In this document: positions 36,773 to 50,712 of the stretch, in pieces
How the letters are laid out: each line of letters opens with the position of its first letter
How positions within the stretch are numbered: the first letter of the stretch is position 1
DNA from: Deinococcus sp. AB2017081
GTDB lineage: Bacteria > Deinococcota > Deinococci > Deinococcales > Deinococcaceae
Length of the DNA stretch: 64,000 nt
Direction of reading: 5' to 3'
NCBI RefSeq assembly: GCF_034440735.1
Contig: NZ_CP140098.1
Location: forward strand, 411,001 to 475,000
Made by a program: the position numbers and the translations under genes
The notes under the pieces: model-generated
What the model was told of the DNA's origin: nothing
Databases searched by the model: none
The model's input: the letters and a program-made list of their open reading frames with translations, nothing else

Positions 36773-36799
36773 CTAGAATGCCTAACAACTGTTTTCTAG
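36773..36799. promoter_or_regulatory. Inverted repeat in the BCKDH promoter region
   Basis: CTAGAA at 36773-36778 pairs with TTCTAG at 36794-36799, enclosing the smaller dyad AACA..TGTT at 36784-36793. A -10-like TAGAAT overlaps the left arm. It lies in the 211-bp gap between mnmG and the E1 alpha gene, so an operator for the 2-oxoacid dehydrogenase operon is plausible but unproven. Confidence 0.35.
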
Positions 36800-36859
36800 A
36801 CAGATCGGCCGGGTCGGCAGTCGTGCCGCGCCGGGCCGCCGTAAGGAGGCGTTCCGCCC

Positions 36860-37965
36860 GTGATTGAAGTCCATACGCCCGACCCCATCCGGTACGTGAA
36901 CGAGGACGGCCAGCCAGTGCAGGCGCTGCCCGGCCGGTTCACGCCGGAGCTGCTGCGCGAGCTGCACCGCGAGATGCTGCGTGCGCGGGAATTCGACCGC
37001 AAGCTCATCACCCTGCTGCGCCAGGGCCGCACCACGTTCTATGCGCAGTCCACCGGCATGGAGGCGACCCAGGTGGGCCTGGCCCGCTCGATCCGTCCCG
37101 GTCACGACTGGGTGTGGCCGTACTACCGGGACCACACCCTGGGGCTGGCCATGGGCGTACCGATGTACGAACTGATCAGCCAGTGCCTGGGCACCAACTC
37201 CGATCCCAGCCGGGGCCGGCAGATGCCGCACCACTTCGCTTCGGCGGCCCTGAAATTCGTGTCGATCTCCTCGAGCATCGCGTCGCAGGTGCCGCCGGCC
37301 GCCGGCAGCGCCATGGCACAGAAATATCTGGGCACCGACGAGATCACCGTCTGCACCTTCGGGGACGGTGCCACCAGCGAGGGCGACTGGCACGCCGGGA
37401 TGAACATGGCAGGCGTGGCCCAGGCCCCCTGCCTGTTCGTGTGCGAGAACAACCAGTGGGCGATCAGCACGGGTGTGCGGCAACAGACGGCCAGCGAGAC
37501 CATCCACGTCAAGGCGCGCGCCTATGGCATGCCCGGCTATTACGTGGACGGCAACGATATCGTGGCCGTCATGGAGGTCATGACCCACGCGGCCGCGCAC
37601 GTCCGGGCCGGCGACGGCCCCGCCCTGGTGGAGTGCCTGACCTACCGCGTCGGCTCTCACAGCAACGCCGACGCGGACGCCGAGAAGCACTACCGCACGC
37701 GCGACGAGGTCAGCGCATGGGTGGGCCGTGATCCGATCGTGCGTGTGGAGCGGCTGCTGGAGCACCTGGGCCACCCGGTCAGCAGTGAGGAACGCGCCGA
37801 CCTGATCGCCCGGACACACCGGGAGGTCGATCAGGACGTGCTGCGGGCAGAGGCGACCGGCCAGCCGGACTGGAAGATCATGTTCGAGGACGTCTATGCC
37901 GACCTGCCCTCGCACCTGCGCACCCAGGCGGCTGCGCTGCGGGCAGAGCAGGACGGAGGCCGCGC

Positions 37966-37969
<4 letters not shown>
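36860..37969 (+). CDS. Branched-chain 2-oxoacid dehydrogenase E1 alpha
   Basis: The alpha chain of a heterotetrameric thiamine-diphosphate E1. The 369-residue protein holds [13 protein letters not shown] (residues ~170-182) with the NNQWAIST end of the thiamine motif, [16 protein letters not shown], and the regulatory loop [12 protein letters not shown]. Sequence favours the branched-chain (BCKDH) over the pyruvate type. The GTG start follows AAGGAGG. The stop overlaps the next gene's start (ATGA). The complex feeds branched-chain acyl-CoA primers to membrane fatty acid synthesis. Confidence 0.9.
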
Positions 37970-38999
<1,030 letters not shown>

Positions 39000-39000
<1 letters not shown>

Positions 39001-39284
39001 TGCGCGCACCGAAGCGTCCCCGGCCCAGCAGGGGAGGGGAGAGGCCACCGGTACAGCTCGACCTGCGCCGCATGGTGCTCGGCCCGGTGGGGCTGGCGCT
39101 CGGCTTTGCGCTGTACGCCGCCACGGGCCGGGTGCCGCAGCCGTGGCAGGACGTGTTGATCGGCGCGATGTTCGCGCTGCTGGGAATCTCGGCGTTCGTG
39201 TATGCCCGTGGGGAGCGCTGGATTCAGGGACTGGGCGGCGTGCTGATCGTGTACGGCCTGCTGCGCGCGACCGTACTGCACTGA
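39000..39284 (+). CDS. Small membrane protein in the BCKDH operon
   Basis: A 94-residue protein with a basic N-terminus (RAPKRPRPSRGGER) and two or three hydrophobic stretches (VLGPVGLALGFALYA, VLIGAMFALLGISAFVYA, LGGVLIVYGLLRATVL). Its start overlaps the E1 beta stop (TGATG) and it precedes the E2 gene, so it is co-expressed with the complex. No family is recognised, and any link to the dehydrogenase rests on position only. Confidence 0.6.
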
Positions 39285-39327
39285 GCGGCCAGAGTGCATT
39301 GAACACCTATTCAACGGGAGAACCGAC

Positions 39328-40863
39328 GTGAAAGAAGTGCTGTTGCCGGAACTGGCAGAGAGTGTGGTCGAGGGTGAGATCCTGAAGTGGCTCGTCGCCG
39401 AAGGAGACACGGTCGCGCTGGAGCAGCCGCTGTGCGAGGTCATGACCGACAAGGTGACCGTGGAACTGCCCAGCCCGGTGGCGGGCATCCTGACCCGGCG
39501 GCTGGCCCAGGAGGGAGATGTGGTGCCGGTTCACGCCGCCATCGCGGAGATCGACGAGACTGGCGGCGCAGGCAGCGGTGACACCGCCCCGGCACCCACC
39601 CAGGCGATCCAGGACAGTGCCGGCAACGCCGAGCGTGTGGGCCTGCCGGTGCAGGCCCAGGAGGAACGCGAGGCCGTGGCCGACGTGGGCGGCAGCATCG
39701 TGGAAGCCGGGCACCTGGCCGGGAAGGGCGACGACGACTCGACCAGCCTGTTCCGCGCCTTCTCGTCCGACGAGGCCGTGAAGGTGCAGGGGCTGGGGGC
39801 CCGCAGCGGCAGCGGAGCGCCCGGCAGCTCCACCGCCGGCACGGGCGTGCTGGAGAGAGAGCCGGTGAACGCCCGTGCCGACGGCCGGGTGCTGGCTGTG
39901 CCCGCCGCCCGGCAGCTGGCCCGTGAACGCGGCATCGACCTGAGCCGCGTGCAGGGCAGCGGGCCGAACGGCCGGATCCGTGTGCAGGACGTCGAGGCGC
40001 ACGGGGCAGTGGCTTTGGCACCCACGCCCGCGGCGACTCAGCCGGTTCCCGTGCCTGCCGCGCCGACCCCGGCCCCGGCACCCGCCCCGGCCGCACCGAA
40101 GTCCGGTGGCCTCCCCGTCCCACCCGTCCAGTACCGCACGCCCAAGGGGTACGAACATCTCGAAGACCGCGTGCCGCTGCGGGGGATGCGCCGCGCCATC
40201 AGCACGCAGATGCAGGCCAGCCACCTGTACACGGTGCGCACCCTGACCGTGGACGAGGTGAACCTCTCCAAACTGGTCGCCTTCCGGGCCCGCGTGAAGC
40301 CGGAGGCGTCGGCGGCCGGCGTGAAACTGTCGTACCTGCCGTTCATCTTCCGGGCGGTGGCCGTGGCCCTGCGCAAGTACCCCAGCCTGAACTCCTCCTT
40401 CGACGAGGCGAGCGGCGAGATCGTCATGAAGCGCTACTACAACGTCGGCATGGCGGTGGCGACCGATGCGGGGCTGACGGTGCCGGTGCTGAAGGACGTG
40501 AACCACAAGAGCATCTTCGACCTGGCCCGCGAGGTCACCGATCTGGCCGCCCGCGCCCAGGCCGGGAAGCTCCAGGCCGACGAACTGGCCGGCAGCACCT
40601 TCAGCGTGACGAATATCGGCTCCATCGGGGCGCTGTTCTCCTTCCCGATCATCAACGTGCCGGATGCGGCCATCCTGGGCGTCCACTCCATCCAGAAGCG
40701 GCCCATCGTGACCCCGGACGGCCAGATCGTCGCGGCCGACATGATGTACCTGTCGCTGTCCTTCGACCACCGGCTGGTGGACGGGGCCGAGGCCGCGCGG
40801 TTCTGCAAGGAGGTCATCCGGCTGCTCGAGGAACCTGACCGCCTGATGCTCGAGGCGCTGTAG
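39328..40863 (+). CDS. Dihydrolipoamide acyltransferase E2 of the branched-chain complex
   Basis: The E2 core moves the acyl group from E1 to CoA. The 511-residue protein has one lipoyl domain with lysine 42 in MTDKVTVELP, an E3-binding domain near residues 187-225 (VPAARQLARERGIDLSRVQGSG-type), a Pro/Ala linker, and the catalytic domain ending in SFDHRLVDG with the active-site histidine about 481. The GTG start is preceded by GGGAG. E3 (lipoamide dehydrogenase) is not in this operon, so it must come from elsewhere. Confidence 0.94.
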   Translation: MKEVLLPELAESVVEGEILKWLVAEGDTVALEQPLCEVMTDKVTVELPSPVAGILTRRLAQEGDVVPVHAAIAEIDETGGAGSGDTAPAPTQAIQDSAGNAERVGLPVQAQEEREAVADVGGSIVEAGHLAGKGDDDSTSLFRAFSSDEAVKVQGLGARSGSGAPGSSTAGTGVLEREPVNARADGRVLAVPAARQLARERGIDLSRVQGSGPNGRIRVQDVEAHGAVALAPTPAATQPVPVPAAPTPAPAPAPAAPKSGGLPVPPVQYRTPKGYEHLEDRVPLRGMRRAISTQMQASHLYTVRTLTVDEVNLSKLVAFRARVKPEASAAGVKLSYLPFIFRAVAVALRKYPSLNSSFDEASGEIVMKRYYNVGMAVATDAGLTVPVLKDVNHKSIFDLAREVTDLAARAQAGKLQADELAGSTFSVTNIGSIGALFSFPIINVPDAAILGVHSIQKRPIVTPDGQIVAADMMYLSLSFDHRLVDGAEAARFCKEVIRLLEEPDRLMLEAL

Positions 40864-41045
40864 GAACGCGGGATGGCCGGCCACCCTGCACCGCAGCAAG
40901 GTGAAGATCCGGATCACCCCCGGTCACGGGCGCGTCAGGTAGGGGCGCTAGCGTGGACGGCACGCAGGCCACGGTGGGCTGCGTGTGCGCTCCGGCCCGC
41001 TCCGGCCGACCTTTCCTCCACTGGAGAAGCAGGTACACTGCCATG

Positions 41046-41504
41046 ATGATCCGCTCCGCCCTGCTTGTTCTCACCCTGAGCGCCCTGGCTGCCCCGGCCC
41101 AGGCACTCAAGATGAGCGTCTGGGATCGTGAACTCCAGACCAAGCTGGGCGACGGCGAGACCGTCGGGGGCGTCTTCACGGCCCGGCTGGTCGGCAACTA
41201 CCAGGGCCCGGTCGTGGTGCTGTTCGCCCTCAGTGACGACGAGAAGCTGAGGGGCACGTACCCCACCCTCAAGACCCGCTATGACGGAGCACTCGACGAC
41301 GGTCAGCTCAGCCTCCAGCTTCCGGCCGGTACAGACCGCGCCGCAGCGAACGGCCCACTCACCCTCGCGAAGTTCCTGAATCTCTACAAACTCAGGCTGA
41401 CCCTCCAGCCCACCGGGGAAACCCTGAGTCTGCCGGGCCTGAAGGTCATTGCGCCGGCGGGAGCCCCGGCCTCGACGCAGGCCCCTGCCCGGCAGGGCAA
41501 GTAG
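41046..41504 (+). CDS. Secreted protein of unknown function
   Basis: A 152-residue protein with a signal peptide ([20 protein letters not shown], likely cut after AQA). The mature part is hydrophilic with no recognised domain. Two ATGs are in tandem at 41043 and 41046; the second is chosen because a TACACT -10 box ends exactly 6 nt before it, the spacing seen at the other leaderless genes here. Confidence 0.6.
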   Translation: MIRSALLVLTLSALAAPAQALKMSVWDRELQTKLGDGETVGGVFTARLVGNYQGPVVVLFALSDDEKLRGTYPTLKTRYDGALDDGQLSLQLPAGTDRAAANGPLTLAKFLNLYKLRLTLQPTGETLSLPGLKVIAPAGAPASTQAPARQGK

Positions 41505-41556
41505 CTCCGCTTCCGTCCGTTCCCGGCACGACGTGCCACCTTACAAGGAGACGCCC

Positions 41557-42216
<660 letters not shown>

Positions 42217-42237
42217 GATGACGGTCACGGCCCGGCC

Positions 42238-43638
42238 ATGACGCCCCAGCCGCGCCCCCTGGCTCCCGCCGCGCCCCCACAGGTTCGGCCGGGGCCGGGG
42301 GGCGCAGCGCGTGCTCCGGGCCTGCCCTCGGCCACGGGCGCGTGGCGGCACTCCCTGCGCTTCCGGCTGGCGCTGACGTATTCGGCGCTGGCGCTGCTGA
42401 TGATCATGCTGGTCAGTGCCGGCGTGGTCATCCTGCTGCTGTCGCGCATGGATCAGCAGTTCACGGACCGCCTGAACGAACGGGCCGACACCCTGGCCGA
42501 GGCGATCACCGGCAGTGGCCAGGGTCTGGGCCGCACGGCCAGCGGCCCGACCGCGTACACCATGCTGATCGACAAGAGCGGTCAGGTGATCGCCGCCAGC
42601 CCGATCCTGCGCGAGTACGACCGCTCGCCCTATCCCTTCGGGCAGCAGGGCCGGGTGGACATCCAGGACACCACGGTACGGGCGGTGCAGCGTCCGGTGG
42701 GGGATTTCGGCACGCTGTGGGTCGGCCTGCCGGAAGATGACCTGATCGCTGCGCGTGAAAGTGCCCTGAGCGCCCTGCTGATCGCCCTGGTCTTCACGCC
42801 GCTGCTGCTGCTGCTGGTCGGCTGGTGGGTCGGGAAACGCTCGCTGAGCGGGCTGGAGCACGCCGCGACCCTGGCCGACCGCCTGGATCCGACCCGCAGC
42901 CTGGACACCCTGCCGCTGCCCACGCGGGAAGACGAGGTGCACCGGCTGCTGAGCGCCCTGAATCGTCTGCTGGTGCGGATCGAGGCCGGACAGGCCCGCG
43001 AGAAGCAGCTGCTGGGCCAGATCGTGCACGAGCTGGGAGCACCCCTGACGGTGCTGAGGGCCAGCCTCGCCCGGGCCGGCGAGCGCACGGGAGACGCCGA
43101 GGTCATGCGGGCCTCCCTCGTCGCGGACGAGCTGACCTTCACCACGCAGGATCTGATGCAGCTGGCACGCGGGCAGCTGGAGATCCGTTTGGCGTGGCAC
43201 TACATCCCGGCGACCACGCTGCGCGACCGGCTCGACCGGCTGGTGCCGGGCACGGCCTTCACCGGACAGTGGAGCGTGGGCATCCTGTGCGACCCGGATC
43301 GCCTGACCCAGGCGCTGCGCAACCTGCTGGCCAATGCCCGCCGCGCCGCCGGGCCGGACGGCACCGTGACCCTGAACCTCACCGAGACGCCCGAATGCCT
43401 GACCTTCACCGTACGCGACAGTGGGCCGGGTCTGCCGACCGACCTGGGCGAGCGGATCTTCGATCCCTTCGTGAGCGGATCCGGCAGTTCCGGACTGGGC
43501 CTGAGCGTCAGCCGGCAGATCGCGGCGATGCACGGGGGCACCCTGAAGGGGGCCAACCACCCCGACGGGGGGGCCCAGTTCATCCTCACCGTTCCCAGCG
43601 CCGCGCTGGCTGACGAGGAGGACGAGGAGGACACCTGA
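42238..43638 (+). CDS. Sensor histidine kinase
   Basis: A 466-residue membrane kinase paired with the upstream regulator. Two transmembrane helices (about 43-70 and 180-202) enclose a ~110-residue extracytoplasmic sensor domain. The phospho-acceptor His264 lies in [13 protein letters not shown]; the residue after HEL is glycine rather than the more usual R or K. The ATPase core has [12 protein letters not shown] (N box), DSGPGLP (G1) and [12 protein letters not shown] (G2). The acidic tail is EDEEDT. Signal unknown. Confidence 0.9.
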   Translation: MTPQPRPLAPAAPPQVRPGPGGAARAPGLPSATGAWRHSLRFRLALTYSALALLMIMLVSAGVVILLLSRMDQQFTDRLNERADTLAEAITGSGQGLGRTASGPTAYTMLIDKSGQVIAASPILREYDRSPYPFGQQGRVDIQDTTVRAVQRPVGDFGTLWVGLPEDDLIAARESALSALLIALVFTPLLLLLVGWWVGKRSLSGLEHAATLADRLDPTRSLDTLPLPTREDEVHRLLSALNRLLVRIEAGQAREKQLLGQIVHELGAPLTVLRASLARAGERTGDAEVMRASLVADELTFTTQDLMQLARGQLEIRLAWHYIPATTLRDRLDRLVPGTAFTGQWSVGILCDPDRLTQALRNLLANARRAAGPDGTVTLNLTETPECLTFTVRDSGPGLPTDLGERIFDPFVSGSGSSGLGLSVSRQIAAMHGGTLKGANHPDGGAQFILTVPSAALADEEDEEDT

Positions 43639-43722
43639 GACGCGTCGGGGGAGCATCACCCTCCCGGACGCGCCCTCCGGCCCCCGCGGCAGAGATCAGC
43701 GCTGTTTCCGTATGCTGACCCC

Positions 43723-44814
43723 GTGACCAGTCCTGCACCCGCCCCCGCCGAGATGGCCGATGAGCTGCTGGCCCTGCTGACGCTGCGATTCACGCCGCAG
43801 CTGGGGCCACGACGGATCGAGAGCCTGCGGCGGCACCTCGGCGGCGCGCGGCAGGTGCTGGCCGCCAGCCTGGCCGAGTTGCGTGAGGTGCCCGGCCTGG
43901 AGGTGAAGAGCGTGGCTGCCATCGGTGCTGCGAAGGCGGCGGAACTGGCAAGCGCCGAGCTGGAGAAGGCCGCCGGTGCCGGCGTGACCCTGCTGGGGCG
44001 CGGCCTGCCCGGCTACCCGGACGCCCTGGAGGCCCTGAGTGATCCGCCGCCGGTGCTGTGGGTGCTGGGCGAGCTACCGGACCTCCCGGCGGTGCCCCGC
44101 GCCATCGGGATCGTGGGAACCCGGGCCGCGAGTCCACACGCCCTCCAGCTGACCCGCGCGGTGGCCGGTGACCTCGCGCGGGCCGATGTGGTCGTCGTGA
44201 GCGGACTGGCGCGTGGCATCGACACGGCCGCACACACGGCCACCGTCGAGGCGGGTGGCGTGACGGTGGGGGTGCTGGGCAGCGGCGTGAACCACATCTA
44301 TCCCAGCGAGAACGTGCCGCTGTCGCGCCGCATGACCGTCATCAGCGAGTACCCGCTGGGCACGCCACCCGCGCAGCACCACTTTCCCACCCGCAACCGC
44401 GTGATCGCCGCCCTGAGTGCCGGCTCACTGGTCGTCGAGGGCGAACTGAAATCCGGCTCGATGATCACGGCCACCCACGCGCTGGAGTGCGGGCGCACGG
44501 TCTTCGCCGTGCCGGGGCGCGCCGGCGATCCCCGCGCTGCCGGCCCCCACCGCCTGATCCGCGAGGGCGCGGTGCTCACCGAGTCTGCACAGGACATCCT
44601 GGACGAGCTGGGCTGGGGCGCGGCCCCCGCGCAGCCCCTGCCCACGCTGCCGCCGGATCAGGCCCGCACCTACGCTGCGCTGACGGCGCCCCTCACGCTG
44701 GACGATCTCCAGGCCGCGACCGGCCTGACCCTGCCCGAACTCCAGACCGCGCTGCTGATGCTCAACCTCCAGAGTCTGGCCGAGGAGACCGGCGGACGCT
44801 GGGCGCGGCGCTGA
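43723..44814 (+). CDS. dprA: DNA-processing protein DprA
   Basis: DprA protects incoming single-stranded DNA during transformation and loads RecA. The 363-residue protein has an N-terminal SAM/HhH-like region, the Rossmann DprA core ([57 protein letters not shown]), and a C-terminal winged helix. Start GTG at 43723 is preceded by TATGCT with a 6-nt spacer, so it is leaderless. It fits the natural competence of Deinococcus. Confidence 0.94.
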   Translation: MTSPAPAPAEMADELLALLTLRFTPQLGPRRIESLRRHLGGARQVLAASLAELREVPGLEVKSVAAIGAAKAAELASAELEKAAGAGVTLLGRGLPGYPDALEALSDPPPVLWVLGELPDLPAVPRAIGIVGTRAASPHALQLTRAVAGDLARADVVVVSGLARGIDTAAHTATVEAGGVTVGVLGSGVNHIYPSENVPLSRRMTVISEYPLGTPPAQHHFPTRNRVIAALSAGSLVVEGELKSGSMITATHALECGRTVFAVPGRAGDPRAAGPHRLIREGAVLTESAQDILDELGWGAAPAQPLPTLPPDQARTYAALTAPLTLDDLQAATGLTLPELQTALLMLNLQSLAEETGGRWARR

Positions 44815-44836
44815 CGGTGGTTCGGCAGGGTTCAGA

Positions 44837-45124
44837 TCACAGGTGCTGCGGGCCGTAGTCCTTCTCCAGACTGACCTTCGGGGGGCCGGGAACGGTCACG
44901 CCCTCACGCTCCGGGGCCCCCAGGGCCTCCAGGACGTCCCGCACGCCCACCCGCAGCCGGCCGTGCTCCCCGACGGTGGCGCCCAGTTCCGGGTCGAGGG
45001 TCACGCTCCAGCCGCCGCCGTCCCACGGCACCTGCACGCGCAGCACCGTGCCGTCCTGCAGGGCCGCGAGTTCCAGGTCGTCGATGCGTACGCGGATCCG
45101 GCCATCGGTGAAGCGAACTTTCAT
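44837..45124 (-). CDS. Conserved small protein (possibly DUF7009-like)
   Basis: A 95-residue protein with a conserved-looking start (MKVRFTDGRIRVRIDDLELAAL) and a C-terminus rich in V/P/G. The N-terminal pattern resembles small proteins listed as DUF7009, but I cannot confirm it. TATTCT with a 6-nt spacer precedes the ATG and overlaps the -10 of the divergent epimerase gene. Confidence 0.5.
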   Translation of the reverse strand: MKVRFTDGRIRVRIDDLELAALQDGTVLRVQVPWDGGGWSVTLDPELGATVGEHGRLRVGVRDVLEALGAPEREGVTVPGPPKVSLEKDYGPQHL

Positions 45125-45129
45125 GGGCG

Positions 45130-45136
45130 CAGAATA
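45130..45136. promoter_or_regulatory. Overlapping divergent -10 boxes
   Basis: CAGAAT (45130-45135, plus) and TATTCT (minus, over 45131-45136) share five base pairs, and each is 6 nt before its own start codon. RNA polymerase can open only one at a time, so the two leaderless genes should compete. Confidence 0.5.
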
Positions 45137-45141
45137 CGGGC

Positions 45142-46101
45142 ATGGACATCCTGATCCTGGGCGGGACACAGTTCGTCGGGCGGCACATCGTGGAGGCCTG
45201 TCTGACAGCGGGACATAACGTGAGCATCCTGACCAGGGGAAGATCTCACGACGACCTGCCCACCGCCGTCGAGCGGCTGCGCGGCGACCGGGCCAAGGCA
45301 GACGGCCTGGACGCCCTGCACGGCCGTTCCTGGGACGCCTGTGTGGACGTGAGCGGCTACGTCCCCCAGGCGGTGCGGGCCAGCGCCGAACTGCTGCACG
45401 ACCGTGTGCAGAGGTACGTGTTCATCAGTACGGCCAGCGTGTATGCCGAACCCGAACGCCACCCGGTGCGCGAGGACGATCCGCTGCTGCCCCCGGCGGC
45501 CGAGGATGTCACCCAGGTCACGGGCGAGACCTACGGACCGCTGAAGGTCGCGTGCGAGGCGATCGTGCAGGACGTGTTCGGTGAGCGGGCCACCCTCCTG
45601 CGCCCGCAGATCGTGGCGGGGCCCCACGACCACACGGCGCGGTATCCCTACTGGGTGGATCGGGCCGCGCGGGGTGGCCGTGTGCTGGCCCCCGGCGACG
45701 GCACGGATCACGTCCAGGTCATCGATGGCCGCGATCTGGCCCGCTTCACGGTGGGGGTCGTGGAGAACCGCATCGGTGGCGTCTTCAACCTCGCGGGGCC
45801 GCGTCTGAGCTGGGCCGCATTCATGGACGTGCTCGGCATCGCTGAGCCAGTGTGGGTGCCGCGCCACGACCTCGACACCCATGACCTGGGCTTCCGCGAG
45901 CTGCCCCTGTACATCCCGGAGCACGACGCGCAGGGCGGCCTGATGGACATCGCGAATGACCGTGCCCGGCGCGCCGGCCTGACGCTGACCGATCCGGCCG
46001 TCACCGCGCGGGACACCCGGGCCTGGAGCGCAGGCGCTGGTCTGACCTATGCCCTGACTCCCCAACGGGAAGGAGAGATCCTGACAGCCGTCCAGCACTG
46101 A
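45142..46101 (+). CDS. NAD-dependent epimerase/dehydratase family protein
   Basis: A 319-residue extended SDR. The NAD(P) motif is [13 protein letters not shown] at the start, and a tyrosine-lysine-like pair is at [10 protein letters not shown] (about 133-142). The fold resembles the NAD-dependent epimerase/dehydratase group that includes 3-beta-hydroxysteroid-like and chloroplast stem-loop-binding (CSP41-like) proteins. Substrate unknown. Leaderless: CAGAAT with a 6-nt spacer. Confidence 0.8.
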   Translation: MDILILGGTQFVGRHIVEACLTAGHNVSILTRGRSHDDLPTAVERLRGDRAKADGLDALHGRSWDACVDVSGYVPQAVRASAELLHDRVQRYVFISTASVYAEPERHPVREDDPLLPPAAEDVTQVTGETYGPLKVACEAIVQDVFGERATLLRPQIVAGPHDHTARYPYWVDRAARGGRVLAPGDGTDHVQVIDGRDLARFTVGVVENRIGGVFNLAGPRLSWAAFMDVLGIAEPVWVPRHDLDTHDLGFRELPLYIPEHDAQGGLMDIANDRARRAGLTLTDPAVTARDTRAWSAGAGLTYALTPQREGEILTAVQH

Positions 46102-46118
46102 ACGTCCCGCGGCGCCTT

Positions 46119-46140
46119 CTCTCTCCCGGAGTGGAGAGAG
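46119..46140. terminator. Hairpin between the epimerase gene and dnaA
   Basis: An 8-bp GC/AG-rich stem (CTCTCTCC with GGAGAGAG, 6-nt loop) lies 17 bp after the epimerase stop and just before the TATGCT (46149-46154) that probably acts as the dnaA -10. It may end the upstream mRNA. Confidence 0.5.
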
Positions 46141-46192
46141 GGGGGTGGTATGCTACGCGCGCACAGAAACAGGTCAGCAGGCCGGAAGGGAG

Positions 46193-47584
<1,392 letters not shown>

Positions 47585-47891
47585 TGGGTGCACTTTATTC
47601 TTTTTCTTACGGAATAAGTTCCAGAACGCGTTCCAAAAGCGTGTGCGCAGTTTCACAAGCTGTGGATAACCCTGTGGATAAGCTGTGGATAACCCCGATT
47701 TTTCTGTGGACAACTGTGTGGATAACCCACCCCCCTGCGACCCCTGTGGATAACCAGCGTTTTTATCCACAGCTTATCCACAGCTTTCACCGACTTATCC
47801 ACAATTTCGTCCACAGGCCAGACCTGCGCTGGGCGCGGCTCTAGGCCACTTTTCCACAGTTTCCACAGGCCCTATTACTACTACTACTATC
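47585..47891. other. Replication origin oriC: DnaA-box cluster and DnaA-trio
   Basis: Exact boxes TGTGGATAA lie at 47661, 47673, 47684, 47717 and 47745, and TTATCCACA at 47763, 47774 and 47795, so both orientations converge on the centre. Near-matches are at 47705 (TGTGGACAA) and 47850 (TTTTCCACA). After the last box and a GGCCC comes the DnaA-trio CTA-TTA-CTA-CTA-CTA-CTA (47872-47889), the single-strand entry site. The left end (47590-47660) is AT-rich, with a palindrome GAACGCGTTC at 47624-47633. Confidence 0.9.
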
Positions 47892-47945
47892 TTTTTTAAG
47901 TCTAAGAACAGATAAAAGATAGGGATCCGGACAGTGAGGCGAGGT

Positions 47946-49028
47946 ATGAAAGCGAACGTCACCAAGAAAACCCTGAGCGAGGGGCTCGGTCTGCTGGAAC
48001 GGGTCATCCCCAGCCGCAGCAGCAACCCCCTGCTGACCGCCCTGAAGGTCGAGGCCACCGAGGCGGGGCTCACCCTGAGCGGCACGAACCTGGAGATCGA
48101 CCTGTCGTGCTTCGTTCCGGCCGAGGTGCAGAGCCCGCAGGACTTCGTGGTGCCGGCCCACCTGTTCTCGCAGATCGTCCGCAATCTGGGCGGAGAACTC
48201 GTCGAACTTGAGATCAACGGCAGTGAACTCGCGGTGCGCTCCGGCGGCTCGGATTTCAAACTCCAGACCGGCGACCTGACCGCATACCCGCCGCTGAGCT
48301 TCCCCACCCACGCCGACGTCAGCCTGAACGCCGAGGAACTCGCCCGCGCATTTTCCAGCGTCCGCTACGCCGCCAGCAACGAGGCCTTCCAGGCGGTCTT
48401 CCGGGGCATCAAACTCGAACACCGCCAGGGCGGGGCCCGCGTGGTGGCCTCGGACGGCTACCGCGTGGCAATCCGGGATTTTCCCGCCGACGGTGACGGC
48501 CGCAACCTGATCATCCCGGCCCGTTCGGTCGATGAACTCATCCGGGTGCTTAAGGACGGCGAGGCCCGCTTCACCTATGGCGACGGCCTGCTGAGCGTCA
48601 CCACGGACCGCGTCCGCATGAACCTGAAACTGCTTGATGGTGACTTCCCCGACTACGAACGCGTGATTCCCAAGGAGATCAAGCTGCAGGTCACGTTGCC
48701 GGCCACGGCCCTGAAGGAAGCCGTGAACCGCGTGGCCGTGCTGGCCGACAAGAACGCCAACAACCGTGTGGAATTCCTGGTGTCCGAGGGCAAGCTGCGG
48801 CTCGCCGCCGAGGGCGATTACGGCCGGGCTCAGGACACGCTGGACGTCACACAGGGCGGTGTGGAGCCCGCCATGAGCCTCGCGTTCAATGCCCGCCACG
48901 TGCTCGATGCCCTGGGGCCGATCGACGGTGAGGCCGAACTGCTGTTCTCCGGCTCCACAAGCCCCGCCATCTTCCGCGCCAGCGGTGGGGGCGGGTACAT
49001 GGCCGTCATGGTCACGCTGCGCGTCTGA
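47946..49028 (+). CDS. dnaN: DNA polymerase III beta sliding clamp
   Basis: DnaN forms the ring that tethers polymerase to DNA. The 360-residue protein shows the three-domain clamp layout, with conserved blocks [38 protein letters not shown] (domain 2) and [13 protein letters not shown], and ends in [10 protein letters not shown] where the partner-binding groove closes. The ATG at 47946 is preceded by a GAGGCGAGG-type site. It is the first gene to the right of the origin, the usual dnaA-dnaN arrangement. Confidence 0.96.
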   Translation: MKANVTKKTLSEGLGLLERVIPSRSSNPLLTALKVEATEAGLTLSGTNLEIDLSCFVPAEVQSPQDFVVPAHLFSQIVRNLGGELVELEINGSELAVRSGGSDFKLQTGDLTAYPPLSFPTHADVSLNAEELARAFSSVRYAASNEAFQAVFRGIKLEHRQGGARVVASDGYRVAIRDFPADGDGRNLIIPARSVDELIRVLKDGEARFTYGDGLLSVTTDRVRMNLKLLDGDFPDYERVIPKEIKLQVTLPATALKEAVNRVAVLADKNANNRVEFLVSEGKLRLAAEGDYGRAQDTLDVTQGGVEPAMSLAFNARHVLDALGPIDGEAELLFSGSTSPAIFRASGGGGYMAVMVTLRV

Positions 49029-49127
49029 GGGGCCAGCCAGCGCCCGCACGGGCCAGCCGTGCCTGGACTCTGCACGTCCGTCACGACCACGCCTGCGCCA
49101 CGGCCGGGACGCCCGGCGGCACAGCGG

Positions 49128-49181
49128 CGAAAGTTATCCACAGTTTTCGTACCTGTGGATAAAAAATGGGGATAACTTTCG
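49128..49181. other. Secondary DnaA-box pair inside a 12-bp inverted repeat
   Basis: TTATCCACA at 49134 and TGTGGATAA at 49154 lie head to head between dnaN and eno. They are framed by perfect 12-bp arms, CGAAAGTTATCC (49128-49139) and its complement (49170-49181). The structure can be a DnaA-binding site, a terminator, or both. The whole gap 49029-49326 has no other feature. Confidence 0.65.
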
Positions 49182-49296
49182 ATTCAGCCGGAATTTATGT
49201 GCGCCTCATCCGACTTAGACCGGCCGGGTCCGCTGCTGACGTCTGGCGCTTATAGTGTCAGAGATACACCTACTCGCTCCACCCGGCAGGCTCTGA

Positions 49297-50598
<1,302 letters not shown>

Positions 50599-50712
50599 CG
50601 TGCTGAGCTCTGGGCTCCGGACGGCGAGCAGCACCGCCGTCAGAGCCCTGGGCTCACCGCTCATCGCCCCGCTGGAATTGCTTCCACCCCCCTCCACTGG
50701 AGTCCCCACGAC

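Noticed and set aside
40864..41030. A gene or regulatory RNA between the E2 gene and the secreted protein at 41046
   Set aside because: No frame, hairpin or conserved motif can be supported.
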